Shown here: in pieces, positions 43,838 through 53,130 of the stretch
How positions within the stretch are numbered: position 1 is the first letter of the stretch
How the letters are laid out: every line of letters begins with the position of its first letter
Origin: Sporosarcina sp. JAI121
Lineage (GTDB): Bacteria > Bacillota > Bacilli > Bacillales_A > Planococcaceae
Assembly: GCF_013408665.1 (NCBI RefSeq)
Contig: NZ_JACCCL010000001.1
Coordinates: 2,160,707-2,224,706 of the forward strand
Length of the DNA: 64,000 nt
Reading direction: 5' to 3'
Made by a program: the position numbers and the translations under genes
The notes under the pieces: model-generated
The model's database searches: none
Told to the model about the DNA's origin: nothing
The model's input: only the letters and a program-made list of their open reading frames with translations

Positions 43838-45092
43838 TCGCCTTCACCTCCGTATCCACTTTTTCATCGGAACCGATAGTTCCGTTATTATTAATAAACT
43901 GATTGTCGCCTGATAACGCACCAATCAGTGCACCACGAATAATAATTCCTTGAAGCTTTTCATTTTCATCTACGACTGCAACCGGTACAACGGCTGTCGA
44001 TACGACATCGAATAAATCGTTCAGTACGGTTTCCGGAAGAATCATCGGAAGGTCAGAAATCATGATTGCTTCAAGTGATTTTCCTGCTTCAATGGCTAAA
44101 CCTGCTTCTTGGGCCGTGACGGCACCTAAAAGACGGTTCGCTTTATCAACAACGTAAATCGAAGAAATCCCCAATCGCTTCATCATTCGAAGTGCTACCC
44201 TAGGACCACGGTCTACCTGAACCGTATCCGCTTTTTTCATGATATGTCCCGCTGTTAATACTTTGGCAAGGTCCACATCTTCTACAAATCGTTCTACATA
44301 TTCATTCGACGGACTCATCAATATTTCTTCAGGCGTGCCGACTTGAACGATTTCCCCGTCTTTCATCAATGCGATGCGATCTCCGATACGAAGTGCCTCA
44401 TCAAGGTCATGAGTGATGAAAATGATTGTTTTCCCCATATCATTATGAAGCTGCAACAATTCGTCTTGCATATCTTTTCGGATCAATGGATCTAGTGCAC
44501 TGAATGCTTCGTCCATCAGTAATACATCCGGTCCGTTGGCAAGTGCTCTTGCCAAACCGACACGTTGCTGCATGCCTCCGCTCAACTGACTTGGGTACTG
44601 GTCTTCATACCCTGCAAGTCCGACCAACCCCAAGGATTCTTTTGCTTTGGCTTGACGTTCCGCCTTCGCAACTCCTTGGATTTCCAATCCGTATTCCGTA
44701 TTTTCAAGAATCGTCTTATGGGGAAAAAGAGCAAAATTCTGAAATACCATTCCAATTTTCTTGCGCCTTACATTCCGAAGTTGCTCTTTATTCATCTTGA
44801 CGATATCCTCACCGTCCAGCAGAATATTGCCCATTGTCGGATCAATCAACCTGTTCAGCAATCTGACGAGCGTTGATTTCCCGCTGCCTGACAATCCCAT
44901 AATGACGAATATTTCACCTTCATACACGTCGAACGAGGCATTCTTCACACCGACTGTTGCGCCGGTCGCCTTCAAAATTTCTTTCTTCGTTTTTCCTTCA
45001 CTCAGCAGCTGCGAAGCCCGCTTTGCGTTTTTGCCGAAAATCTTCGTTGTGTTTATGACTTCGATTTTCTTACAGGCAATTTCTTCACTCAT
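43830..45092 (-). CDS. opuAA: Glycine betaine ABC transporter ATPase with CBS domains (OpuAA-like)
   Basis: A 420-residue ATPase: Walker A GLSGSGKST, signature LSGGMQQR, Walker B VLLMDEAFSALDP, H-loop FITHDLDEA. A C-terminal CBS pair (about residues 280-395) is the ionic-strength sensor in OpuA systems. The long N-terminus (KIFGKNAKRASQLLSEGKTK) is characteristic of ProV/OpuAA. First gene of the operon, with its promoter at 45134. Confidence 0.93.
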
Positions 45093-45133
45093 ACTTACAC
45101 TCCTTACGATTTCAAAACTTGCGAATGTCTACT

Positions 45134-45162
45134 AGTATAGGCATAACAAAAATGTAATACAA
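45134..45162 (-). promoter_or_regulatory. Promoter of the opuA-type operon
   Basis: On the minus strand TTGTAT (45157-45162) and TATACT (45134-45139) are 17 bases apart, about 42 bases upstream of opuAA. Confidence 0.65.
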
Positions 45163-45169
45163 CCGTATT

Positions 45170-45189
45170 TACAAATTAAATTGTTTGTA
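45170..45189. promoter_or_regulatory. Candidate GbsR operator
   Basis: TACAAA (45170-45175) and TTTGTA (45184-45189) form an inverted repeat with an 8-base centre, just upstream of the opuA -35 and about 120 bases upstream of gbsR. Confidence 0.4.
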
Positions 45190-45310
45190 CAGAAAAAACC
45201 GTTCAAACTATACTAACTCTAAATTGCTTTTTCCTTTGGGATATAATACGCTATAAGAAAATAGCCGAATCGGTTCTGGTATGCCGATAACAAGTGGAGG
45301 GATGACGTTT

Positions 45311-45874
45311 ATGGACGGTACAAAAAAACTTGAAAAAGCCCGTGAGCGTATCATTGAGACAATCGCACAAAATATACATCTTTACGGTCTTACGCCTTCT
45401 GCTGGGAGACAGTATGGGACGATGTTCTTTCATAATGAACCCCTAACTTTGGATGACATGACAGAAGAACTTGGGATGAGCAAAACAAGTATGAGTACAT
45501 CTGTCAGAGCATTATCCGATTTGAAGTTAGTGGAACGAGCGTGGAAAAGAGGGGTTCGTAAAGACCTTTATCAAGTATCTGAAGATTGGTATCAAAGCTT
45601 TATCGACTTATTTTCGATTAAGTGGCGAAAATCGGTTTCTCAACATTCAGGCGCCATTAGAAAATCCTTGGCTGAACTGGATGAATTGATGAATGATCCC
45701 GCAATTAGTGAAGAGTTGAAATCAGAAGTAATGATTGATATAGATAAATTGCAGTATATGCGCGCCTATTATGAATGGTTAGACCGGCTAATCGATGCAT
45801 TTGAAGACCACGATATTTTTGACCTTGTGCCAATTAGAAATCTGCAAAAAGATTCATCCGATAAGTCAAAATAA
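45311..45874 (+). CDS. gbsR: GbsR/OpcR-family (MarR-type) regulator
   Basis: A 187-residue regulator of the GbsR group: YGLTPSAGRQYGTMFFHNEPLTLDD opens the domain, the recognition helix lies in LGMSKTSMSTSVRAL, the wing has WKRGVRKDLYQV, and a long C-terminal helical region follows. In B. subtilis GbsR senses choline and represses gbsAB/opuB, and OpcR represses opuC; here the gene is divergent from an opuA-type operon, so that operon is the likely target. ATG 45311 has GGAGGG nine bases upstream. Confidence 0.87.
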   Translation: MDGTKKLEKARERIIETIAQNIHLYGLTPSAGRQYGTMFFHNEPLTLDDMTEELGMSKTSMSTSVRALSDLKLVERAWKRGVRKDLYQVSEDWYQSFIDLFSIKWRKSVSQHSGAIRKSLAELDELMNDPAISEELKSEVMIDIDKLQYMRAYYEWLDRLIDAFEDHDIFDLVPIRNLQKDSSDKSK

Positions 45875-45876
45875 GA

Positions 45877-45914
45877 AAAGACGGCGTTCACATACCTGTG
45901 AGCACCGTCTTTTC
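45877..45914. terminator. Bidirectional terminator between gbsR and the OsmC gene
   Basis: AAAAGACGG and CCGTCTTTT flank an inner TTCACATACCTGTGA hairpin. Confidence 0.8.
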
Positions 45915-45925
45915 ATTTTATCTTT

Positions 45926-46369
45926 CTATTTTGTTACAATTGCGTCCAGCTCAATTTCCACATTCCCTTTGATCGCTCGGCTGATCATGCAGGATATTTC
46001 CGCTTTTTCCGCAAGCTTATGAGCTAGTTCTTGATCCTTTTCAGTCGCATCCGATTTCAGGACGATTTGAGGTTTGTGGATAATCTTTTTGTAGGTAATG
46101 ACACCATTCGTTACGTCAACAATACCGACGGACCCCATTGTCAAAGCTTCCTTCTCAAGCTTACTGCGTTCCATCATGGCGGCAAGCGTGATGATATAAC
46201 ATGTCGCCGCAGCACCTAACAGCATTTCATCCGGATTTGTACCGATACCTGGTCCATCCATTTCAGGTGGAATGGACACTTCTGTCTTTAAATTACCTGC
46301 GTCAATTGTTCCTATATCATTTCGTAAACCAGGCCAGTCCGCTTTTAAATGGAAGTGATGTTCTGCCAT
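45926..46369 (-). CDS. OsmC/Ohr-superfamily peroxidase (SACOL1771-like)
   Basis: A 147-residue OsmC-fold protein with the two reactive cysteines at GAAATCYIITLA (near residue 57) and AEISCMISRA (near residue 126). The N-terminal HLKADWPGLRNDIGTI and PPEMDGPGIGTNPDEML match the SACOL1771/YhfA branch rather than Ohr proper. Such proteins reduce organic hydroperoxides. Monocistronic. Confidence 0.87.
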   Translation of the reverse strand: MAEHHFHLKADWPGLRNDIGTIDAGNLKTEVSIPPEMDGPGIGTNPDEMLLGAAATCYIITLAAMMERSKLEKEALTMGSVGIVDVTNGVITYKKIIHKPQIVLKSDATEKDQELAHKLAEKAEISCMISRAIKGNVEIELDAIVTK

Positions 46370-46436
46370 CTTGATCGCCCCTTTGATTAAGTGATTACTT
46401 CATTATACATGTTGGCAGCCACCGTTTCAGTTCATG

Positions 46437-46473
46437 AAAAAAAGCTATTCATGGTGAATATGAATAGCTTCCC
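46437..46473 (-). terminator. Terminator of yrrT-luxS
   Basis: AAAAGCTATTCAT pairs with ATGAATAGCTT around GGTGAAT; T run on the minus strand. Confidence 0.8.
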
Positions 46474-46519
46474 ATTTTGTTTCAGTAACGCTTCTGCGAA
46501 GAATTCAAGTAAACACGCC

Positions 46520-46993
46520 TTATACTTCCCCTGCGTATACATGTCGCCATTCATCTTTTTTAGCAAGCATATTTCCTGCCAACTCTTTGGCGCCTTCCAA
46601 GCTGTGATTGGCGGCCCATCCACACTGTACCTCGTTGCACGCTGGGACTTCCGTTGCGACAAGTACATCCCGTAATGTTTTTTCTAAAATGACAAGTATA
46701 TCCTCATAATCATCGTGATTGATGACTGACAAGTAAAAGCCGGTTTGGCAACCCATCGGACTAAGATCGACAACATTATCCGAATGATTTCGAATGTTCT
46801 CCGCCATTAAATGCTCGATTGAATGAAGTGCATCCATTTTCATAATTTGCTTGTTCGGTTGCGTGAAACGCAAATCATATTTATACACTTCATCCCCATA
46901 AGTGCCTTGTTTTTTCCCTGCTAAACGCACATACGGCGCAGCAACTTTCGTATGATCCAAGTTAAAGCTTTCCACTTTCAGTTTTCTCATCAT
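46520..46993 (-). CDS. luxS: S-ribosylhomocysteine lyase
   Basis: A 157-residue LuxS. The metal site is His57, His61 (LHSIEH) and Cys124 (VQCGW); catalytic Cys82 is in [10 protein letters not shown] and a conserved Glu is in HLMAEN. It splits S-ribosylhomocysteine into homocysteine and DPD, the precursor of AI-2. It follows yrrT by 9 bases, so both act in recycling SAM-methylation products. The first ATG has AAGGAG five bases away, the second (46990) eight; the second may be used. Confidence 0.97.
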   Translation of the reverse strand: MMRKLKVESFNLDHTKVAAPYVRLAGKKQGTYGDEVYKYDLRFTQPNKQIMKMDALHSIEHLMAENIRNHSDNVVDLSPMGCQTGFYLSVINHDDYEDILVILEKTLRDVLVATEVPACNEVQCGWAANHSLEGAKELAGNMLAKKDEWRHVYAGEV

Positions 46994-47002
46994 GGTATCT
47001 CC

Positions 47003-47641
47003 TTATCGTTTAGTTGCATCCATTAGCCAGACAAAATCGTTTAATTGCGTAAACGTTACTTCGAATCCGGCATGTGTAAACAGATTCAGTAAAACAGGCA
47101 GGGTTGTATAATATTCACGTTCCAAATCGTCTGCAACGTCATGAAAATTTCTCGCCCGCTCTTTATCAATTTGCGCAAGCTTTGCCTCCTCTGATAGAAA
47201 AGCGGTATCCGCAAAAACAATTTTCCCCTTTGGCGACAATAGTTGAGCATACTTATTCAGTGCAATTCCTTTTTCTTTATCCGTTAAATGATGAAACACA
47301 TATGAGCTTGCAATGGAATCGATTGATGGTCTACCGATTTCAAAATCTACTAAATCTCCGTCTTTGACCTCAATTGAAGGGAATCGTTCTGCCGTTATTC
47401 GCCGCATCGCTGTATTGGGCTCAATGCCAATCACTTCATGACCGGCATCAATTAATTTTGCCGTCAGGTTTCCTGTCCCTGTACCGAACTCAAGTACAAC
47501 TCCACCAACTTTGCTTGCGACAGCATTTAAAATCTCCTCATACCCCTTGAATACATCGCGATATTGCGGGTCTTCCCCAGCGACTGATGCGTCATATGAA
47601 TGAATCCAATCATCAAAAATATCGATGAATTCGCGTCCCAT
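47003..47641 (-). CDS. yrrT: SAM-dependent methyltransferase YrrT
   Basis: A 212-residue class I methyltransferase with motif I VVLEFGTGTGNLTAKLIDAG and post-I IGIEPNTAMRR. The N-terminus MGREFIDIFDDWIHSYD closely follows B. subtilis YrrT (MGREFIPLFEDW). In B. subtilis yrrT heads the mtnN-mccA-mccB cluster; here it is paired with luxS instead. The methyl acceptor is unknown. AAAAGGGG precedes the ATG. No S-box is visible upstream. Confidence 0.88.
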   Translation of the reverse strand: MGREFIDIFDDWIHSYDASVAGEDPQYRDVFKGYEEILNAVASKVGGVVLEFGTGTGNLTAKLIDAGHEVIGIEPNTAMRRITAERFPSIEVKDGDLVDFEIGRPSIDSIASSYVFHHLTDKEKGIALNKYAQLLSPKGKIVFADTAFLSEEAKLAQIDKERARNFHDVADDLEREYYTTLPVLLNLFTHAGFEVTFTQLNDFVWLMDATKR

Positions 47642-47874
47642 AATAAAACCCCTTTTGAATATACCTTATTCAAGGTCGTTTACTATGATTTGGGCGTATT
47701 ATCAATATTCAACGTAAATCCAATAGAAAAAAAAGCCTCCCTGACGTTCACGACCGGAAAACCCTATTCAAATTCTTTTCTCCCTGCATCATTTTTTAAA
47801 GCAAGCCCGCGCGCAACTTCCTATTTGCTCATATAGTATAGATGATGAACGAACAGTTGCAGGGGGAAACTAAC

Positions 47875-48459
47875 ATGCAAGGGCTAACTATATTATTAAT
47901 AGGTGTTGCAGCTAATATCGATAATTTAGTAATAAGTGTATCCTATGGTCTGAGATTAAATAAAATTCCTTTCCTATACAATTTAATCATTTCCCTTATC
48001 TCAATTATTTTTGCATATATTTCAATAACCGCTGGCAGTTATTTATCTACTTACTTATCACAAGCAATGGCCAGCTATATCGGAGGATTCCTAATAATGG
48101 GTCTTGGTATATGGTTTATCATAACTTCGCCTGTATTTAGAAAAAACAAGTCAATCCAATTAGGCGAGTCCCACGCCGTAATCCCTAGTTTAAATAAAGC
48201 GAAGCAAATCACTTTGAAAGAATCTGTTTTTCTAGGATTTGTGCTAGCCTTAAACTGCTTAACAATTGGTTTTGCCGCCGGTATTACTGGCCTCTCACCG
48301 CTTTTCACTTCCATCTCGATCGGTTTATTTTCGGTGATTTCAATTTTTCTTGGCGTTATGCTCGGCAATAAAGTCTGCAATACACTATTCGGCAAATATT
48401 CAAATAGCATAGCCGGACTCTTGCTTATCGTGATTGGCATTTATGAAATGTTTTTCTAA
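47875..48459 (+). CDS. MntP/YtaF-family membrane protein
   Basis: A 194-residue protein with six TM helices in two halves: GVAANIDNLVISVSYGLRLNKIP with an intramembrane Asp at the start, and GFVLALNCLTIGFAAGITGL starting the second half. This is the repeat layout of MntP manganese exporters and of the sporulation protein YtaF; the second repeat has Asn in place of the usual Asp. ATG 47875 has GGGGGA at good spacing; the longer frame from 47842 does not. Metal efflux or a sporulation role are both possible. Confidence 0.75.
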   Translation: MQGLTILLIGVAANIDNLVISVSYGLRLNKIPFLYNLIISLISIIFAYISITAGSYLSTYLSQAMASYIGGFLIMGLGIWFIITSPVFRKNKSIQLGESHAVIPSLNKAKQITLKESVFLGFVLALNCLTIGFAAGITGLSPLFTSISIGLFSVISIFLGVMLGNKVCNTLFGKYSNSIAGLLLIVIGIYEMFF

Positions 48460-48470
48460 TCCTGAAACTA

Positions 48471-48513
48471 AAAATGGAACCTCACGCTTTGTTAGGCGAG
48501 CAGGTTCCATTTT
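48471..48513. terminator. Bidirectional terminator
   Basis: AAAATGGAACCT pairs exactly with AGGTTCCATTTT (48502-48513); serves the MntP/YtaF-like gene and the convergent FixH-like gene. Confidence 0.85.
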
Positions 48514-48517
48514 CATT

Positions 48518-49264
48518 TTATTTAACTTCCACTGTATATTCTTCATGTTCATGTAAGTCTTTATCGTCTTTTACATGGATTTGAATGTTGTACGATTCTG
48601 CCTGTGCAAATGTGTAGGGAGCTGTATATTCACCGGCGGCCAATTCTTCAGCATCAATCCAATCGTGTTTGTCCGGAGTTGATACATTCCAGATTTCGTA
48701 GCGCACTTGCGCTTTTTCAAACGATTGACCATCCACTTTAAGCTTGACGACAAGTTCTAATGATTCGCCAGCCTCCGCGTTTTCAGGTTTCAAAAAGTCC
48801 ATCGAAAATCCATCAGCATGCGCGTGTTCCTGTTCCTCCTCAACAGCCTCTTCATAATTCCCGCCCTCACCGACTGTCACTTCTTTTTTCGGCATCGTAT
48901 GCAAGCTTCTTGCAGTTACATGCACTTGTATGTGGAACAATCCATCATGATCAAACGTTGTTTCAGCTGTATACAATCCGTCTTTTTCATTTATCGATGC
49001 AACCTTGATGCTGTCGTCTTTTTTACCTTCTTCCCAAATTTCAAATTCCACTTCATCCGCATCTTCAATCTTTTCTTCGCCTTGCGTAACGACCGCGGCC
49101 ATTTCCACCTTGCCGCCCACTTCTACTTGTTCCGGAACCGTCAGTTCAACATCGAGCGGCAGTGGTACTTCACCAATGTTTTCTTTCGCCGGTTGCTCTT
49201 TACCGCATGCCGCCAACATTGTTAACACTAGTATCATAAAAAATAATCCACTTTTTCTTTTCAT
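48518..49264 (-). CDS. Lipoprotein with two FixH/YtkA-like domains
   Basis: A 248-residue lipoprotein (lipobox LAAC). Two Ig-like YtkA/FixH repeats: residues 35-130 (LDVELTVPEQVEVGGKVEM, then GLYTAETTFDHDGLFHIQVH) and residues 150-248 (AGESLELVVKLKVDGQSFEKA, then GEYTAPYTFAQAESYNIQIH). They are joined by an acidic, His-containing linker (EEEQEHAHADGF), and the end is again His-rich (DLHEHEEY). The domain occurs in cytochrome-oxidase assembly and copper-handling proteins. It is divergent from a two-component system and SCO gene, which supports that link. Confidence 0.8.
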   Translation of the reverse strand: MKRKSGLFFMILVLTMLAACGKEQPAKENIGEVPLPLDVELTVPEQVEVGGKVEMAAVVTQGEEKIEDADEVEFEIWEEGKKDDSIKVASINEKDGLYTAETTFDHDGLFHIQVHVTARSLHTMPKKEVTVGEGGNYEEAVEEEQEHAHADGFSMDFLKPENAEAGESLELVVKLKVDGQSFEKAQVRYEIWNVSTPDKHDWIDAEELAAGEYTAPYTFAQAESYNIQIHVKDDKDLHEHEEYTVEVK

Positions 49265-49430
49265 TTCTATTCCTCCATTGTCTTTTCACTTAACGTAGTT
49301 CGGTATGTTCGATATGATTATAAGAGATAAATTAGAAATAAATGTGAAGTCCTCCATTTCACATGTTTTTCACAATTATTGGAGATGATTAATAAAATGA
49401 GCTATCTTTCTAATGAAATGAGGTTTTAAA

Positions 49431-50105
49431 TTGAATTCATCCACCATTATGATTATAGACGATGAACCGCAAATGAGGAAACTGATAAGGATGTTCCTGG
49501 AAAAAGAAGGCTACTCTGTCATCGAAGCAACGGACGGTGTCCATGCGCTTTCATTGTTGGACGAGACACCCCCCCAGTTGCTGATCGTCGATGTAATGAT
49601 GCCCTTCATGGATGGCTTCACCTTTGCCAAGGAAATAAAGCGCACATCGACGATTCCTCTTATTTTTTTATCAGCAAAAGGGGAGGAATGGGATAAGATA
49701 CAAGGCCTAAAACTCGGCGGTGACGATTATATAGTTAAACCGTTCTTGCCAGGTGAGCTTCTTGCTCGAGTAGAGTCGGTTCTGAGACGTTCCTATCAAA
49801 ATAAACCGATCCCTGATACTTTGAAAGTCGGTCCGCTTGTTATCGATACCAGCGCACATACAGCGATCCTAAACGAAATCCCGTTGTCATTGACAGTAAA
49901 AGAGTTTGGTATCCTCCATTTACTCGCTAAGAATAAAGGACGGGTCTATTCAAGGGAACAACTGTTACATATTGTCTGGGGCGAGGAGCATCAAAGCAGC
50001 GAGCGCACGGTTGATACTCATATCAAAACACTTCGGCTCAAAATGGGGACTGACGGGGAGCTGATTGAAACAGTTTGGGGAATCGGTTACAAATTCGGGG
50101 TGTGA
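49431..50105 (+). CDS. OmpR-family response regulator
   Basis: A 224-residue regulator. The receiver has acidic pocket IIDDEP, phosphoacceptor Asp54 (LLIVDVMMP), Thr/Ser and Lys (FLSAKGEEW, DDYIVKPF). The OmpR winged helix (residues 130-224) ends with RTVDTHIKTLRLKMG and VWGIGYKFG. The start is TTG 49431 with GAGGT upstream. It is followed by its kinase and an SCO protein, and is divergent from the FixH-like lipoprotein gene; those are its probable targets. Confidence 0.9.
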   Translation: MNSSTIMIIDDEPQMRKLIRMFLEKEGYSVIEATDGVHALSLLDETPPQLLIVDVMMPFMDGFTFAKEIKRTSTIPLIFLSAKGEEWDKIQGLKLGGDDYIVKPFLPGELLARVESVLRRSYQNKPIPDTLKVGPLVIDTSAHTAILNEIPLSLTVKEFGILHLLAKNKGRVYSREQLLHIVWGEEHQSSERTVDTHIKTLRLKMGTDGELIETVWGIGYKFGV

Positions 50106-50107
50106 AG

Positions 50108-51523
50108 ATGAAGAAACTTACATTGAGCAAAAAAATATTAGTCGTTCTAATCTTCAGTATCGGATTTACAATCCTTTTTTCCTTTTTCTTTATCCATTAC
50201 CTCTATTCCGAATTGTATTTAACAAGTATTGAAAAATCCATTGTCTATCAAGGGAAAAGAACGGCATCCCACTATCATTACGGAGAATTAAGTGACGAAA
50301 TCATCGAGAAGATCCAATGGTATAACATCGTTTCAGAATATGAAATTATCGTCGTTGATAATTTGGAAGATCTCACTTCCTATTTCCCTTACAAAATCAA
50401 TTATGAAACCTTGGTTGATGCAAGTGACCGCGCGGAGTTAGAAAGAGGTTCCCATGTTTTAAAGGAAGGATTCGTAGAGGAACTTAATCGTGAAATTCTG
50501 GGGGCTATATTCCCCATTAAAGGCGAGAATGGACTCATCGGTTTCATCTATATCTATGTCCCGCTTGCAGCAGTCCAGGACGTTTTCCAAGATAGCATTC
50601 CAATTTTGCTGATTGTCGGCTCATCGTTTTTCATCATCCTTTTTTTAGTCGTCAATCGGGCCTGGCGATCCTTATTCAGACCGCTCCAAGATCTTCAGCA
50701 ACTTTCCTATGAGGTATCTAAAGGAAACTATTCAAACCGGATTCAAAGCGATCGGGATGATGAAATCGGTCAAGTAACAAAAGCTTTCAATCTGATGAGC
50801 AAGTCATTGGAGCAACAGGAAGAGCGCAAAAAGGAATTCACTTCAAATATCGTACATGAACTTCGTACACCGCTAACTTATATCAGCGGTTACACGCATG
50901 TTCTCAAAGAGAAAATATATTCATCGCCGGAAGAGGCACAAAGCTACTTGACGACGATTGAAAAAGAAACGGATCGATTGACGAAATTGATCACCGACCT
51001 GGTCGAATTGAATCATCTGCAAGAAGATTTGTATTCAATAGACCTGCAGCCAATTGCCGTTGCTCAATTGGTAGTCGAAACAATCGACTTGTTCGCCATT
51101 CATATCGCAGAAAAACAACTGAATCTCAAACTGAACATTGAAGAGGAGCTTATATTCACAGGAGATTCAAAAAGAATCCAACAAGTCTTTTACAATACGA
51201 TAGATAACGCCGTAAAATATTCTGTCATGAATGGAATCTTATCGATTGAAGTAACTAAAAAAGATGGTTTGTTGCAATTTCAAGTTACGAACGACGGAAT
51301 TTTAATTGACGATGATGATCTCACGCGAATTGGCGACCGTTTCTTCCGGACGGATAAAGCCCGGAATCGGACAACCGGCGGAACAGGTCTGGGGCTTCCT
51401 ATCGTAAAGGAGATCATCCGATTACATAACGGAACTTTTTCGATAACCAGCGACGCCGTTTCGGGAACAACAGTCATTATCCAATTACCAGGTCTATCAT
51501 CTGACATAAAGGAAGAGGTGTGA
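50108..51523 (+). CDS. Sensor histidine kinase
   Basis: A 471-residue membrane kinase: TM1 near residues 10-32, an extracytoplasmic sensor of about 130 residues, TM2 near residues 165-185, HAMP linker, HisKA with phosphoacceptor His near 250 (IVHELRTPLTYISGY), N box (YNTIDNAVKYS) and G boxes (GDRFFRTDKARN, GGTGLGLPIVKEII). ATG 50108 is two bases after the regulator's stop, so they are coupled. Paired with SCO and FixH-like genes, so copper, redox or respiratory state is a reasonable signal, but this is inference. Confidence 0.9.
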   Translation: MKKLTLSKKILVVLIFSIGFTILFSFFFIHYLYSELYLTSIEKSIVYQGKRTASHYHYGELSDEIIEKIQWYNIVSEYEIIVVDNLEDLTSYFPYKINYETLVDASDRAELERGSHVLKEGFVEELNREILGAIFPIKGENGLIGFIYIYVPLAAVQDVFQDSIPILLIVGSSFFIILFLVVNRAWRSLFRPLQDLQQLSYEVSKGNYSNRIQSDRDDEIGQVTKAFNLMSKSLEQQEERKKEFTSNIVHELRTPLTYISGYTHVLKEKIYSSPEEAQSYLTTIEKETDRLTKLITDLVELNHLQEDLYSIDLQPIAVAQLVVETIDLFAIHIAEKQLNLKLNIEEELIFTGDSKRIQQVFYNTIDNAVKYSVMNGILSIEVTKKDGLLQFQVTNDGILIDDDDLTRIGDRFFRTDKARNRTTGGTGLGLPIVKEIIRLHNGTFSITSDAVSGTTVIIQLPGLSSDIKEEV

Positions 51524-51524
51524 C

Positions 51525-52094
51525 ATGAAGAAAACACGCTATATACTTATTTCCTTTGTTTTTGTAGCCCTTCTCTCCGCTTGCGGTTCTGTGCCTCAAA
51601 CCGGAAAGGAAATTGCGCCCTTTTCCTATACCGACCAGGATGGACAGTCTTTCGGCACAGTAGAGTTGGAAGGAAAGGTTTGGATTGCTGATTTCATTTT
51701 CACGAATTGTAATACCGTCTGCCCTACGATGTCGGCGGAAATGGCTACCTTACAAAAAAAATTCAATGAGGAAGGCATACAGGTTGAATTCGTGTCATTC
51801 ACAGTCGATCCAAAAGTAGATTCACCTGACGTTCTCAAAAATTATATCCAGCGGTTTTCAGATGATGAAACAAACTGGCACATGCTGACCGGCTATTCAC
51901 AAAACGAAATCGAAGTTTTTGCGAGAGAACAATTTCAAACAATTATTCAAAAACCTGAATCGTCCCATCAGGTCATCCATGGAACAAACTTCTATCTAGT
52001 CGACGAACAAGGTGTCAGTGTGAATGAATTTAATTATGTCGATTCCTCGTATATAGAGGACATGAAGAAGGTCATCGAGAAAATACAAAGGTAA
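51525..52094 (+). CDS. SCO-family protein (copper chaperone for cytochrome c oxidase)
   Basis: A 189-residue lipoprotein (lipobox LSAC) with a thioredoxin-like SCO fold. The copper ligands are all present: Cys62 and Cys66 in FTNCNTVCP and the His near residue 152 (VIHGTNFYLVD). BsSCO (YpmQ) is needed to build the CuA centre of oxidase. It begins one base after the kinase stop, so it belongs to the same operon. A strong terminator follows. Confidence 0.93.
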   Translation: MKKTRYILISFVFVALLSACGSVPQTGKEIAPFSYTDQDGQSFGTVELEGKVWIADFIFTNCNTVCPTMSAEMATLQKKFNEEGIQVEFVSFTVDPKVDSPDVLKNYIQRFSDDETNWHMLTGYSQNEIEVFAREQFQTIIQKPESSHQVIHGTNFYLVDEQGVSVNEFNYVDSSYIEDMKKVIEKIQR

Positions 52095-52149
52095 TAAACG
52101 AAAACAGCTCCTGGTTTTGTTGAGGCCATTAAAAAAAAGAATGAATAGG

Positions 52150-52195
52150 AAAGGCGACATTTCGTTCATTACCGAACGAAATGTCGCCTTTTTAA
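52150..52195 (+). terminator. Terminator of the two-component/SCO operon
   Basis: An 18-bp perfect stem (52150-52167 and 52174-52191) with a 6-base loop and TTT after it. Confidence 0.92.
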
Positions 52196-52281
52196 ATTCA
52201 AATTTACTGGAACGGTATTTATACGTAATTTTTTCAGTCGCCACGTTTTGTCCAATAGGTGTTTCTTCGTTAAAAATATGC

Positions 52282-52926
52282 TTATTTTTTCTGCGAACGA
52301 TTCCGTATAATACCGATAACCGCAGGTAACACGGACGCAAAGATAATTAATAAAAGAACAGTAGAAAAGTTATCTTTGACGATAGGTATATTCCCGAAGT
52401 AATACCCTGCAATCGTACAGATTCCCACCCATAGTACAGCACCTACAATGTTGTAAAATAAGAAGTAACTGTAGTTCATACGACTTGCCCCTGCTACAAA
52501 AGGCGCAAACGTACGGATGAAAGGCATAAAACGGGCAATTACTATCGTTTTACCTCCATGCCTATTAAAAAAGTTTTCTGCGATTCGCATTTTTTCTTGA
52601 TTGATAAATTTGCCGATCAGACTATTCGGCGAGATTGCAGTACCAACTTTTTTACCAATATGATAATTTACCGTATCGCCAATGACAGCTGCGGTGAAAA
52701 ACACAATAAGCAGAAGAACAATGTTAAATGCACCCATTGCGGCAAGTGCCCCACTTGCAAATAGTAAGGAGTCGCCCGGTAAAAAAGGGAAAATGACAAG
52801 ACCGGTTTCAACAAATACGATTAAAAATACAATTACATATGACAATGATCCGAAGTTTTGGATGATCTCAACCAAATGCTCATCAATATGTAATATGAAA
52901 CTTATTATGTTTTGAATGATAGTCAT
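52282..52926 (-). CDS. DedA-family membrane protein
   Basis: A 214-residue DedA/SNARE-associated protein. Marks are FVETGLVIFPFLPGDSLLF, a GDTVNYHIGKKVG segment, RFMPFIRTFAPFVAGASRM with the two functional Arg residues, and GYYFGNIP. DedA proteins act as lipid scramblases or flippases for undecaprenyl phosphate and phospholipids; which one applies here is not readable. ATG 52926 is preferred over the TTG at 52944. Monocistronic. Confidence 0.9.
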   Translation of the reverse strand: MTIIQNIISFILHIDEHLVEIIQNFGSLSYVIVFLIVFVETGLVIFPFLPGDSLLFASGALAAMGAFNIVLLLIVFFTAAVIGDTVNYHIGKKVGTAISPNSLIGKFINQEKMRIAENFFNRHGGKTIVIARFMPFIRTFAPFVAGASRMNYSYFLFYNIVGAVLWVGICTIAGYYFGNIPIVKDNFSTVLLLIIFASVLPAVIGIIRNRSQKK

Positions 52927-53130
52927 GCATATACTCACTTTCAATATTATTTGTCAGATATTCTGACGAAAACAACCTCATTCATCATACTTCAATCCAT
53001 GAAAGTTGTCACGAGAGAGAAATGGATAATTCGTAGGCGACACAATCTATAGATTATTTTCAATAATCTATTTCCCCTCCCTTACCTGTTTGTATATAGT
53101 AGTCTTAGGTTATGAAATGGAGAGTGAAAT

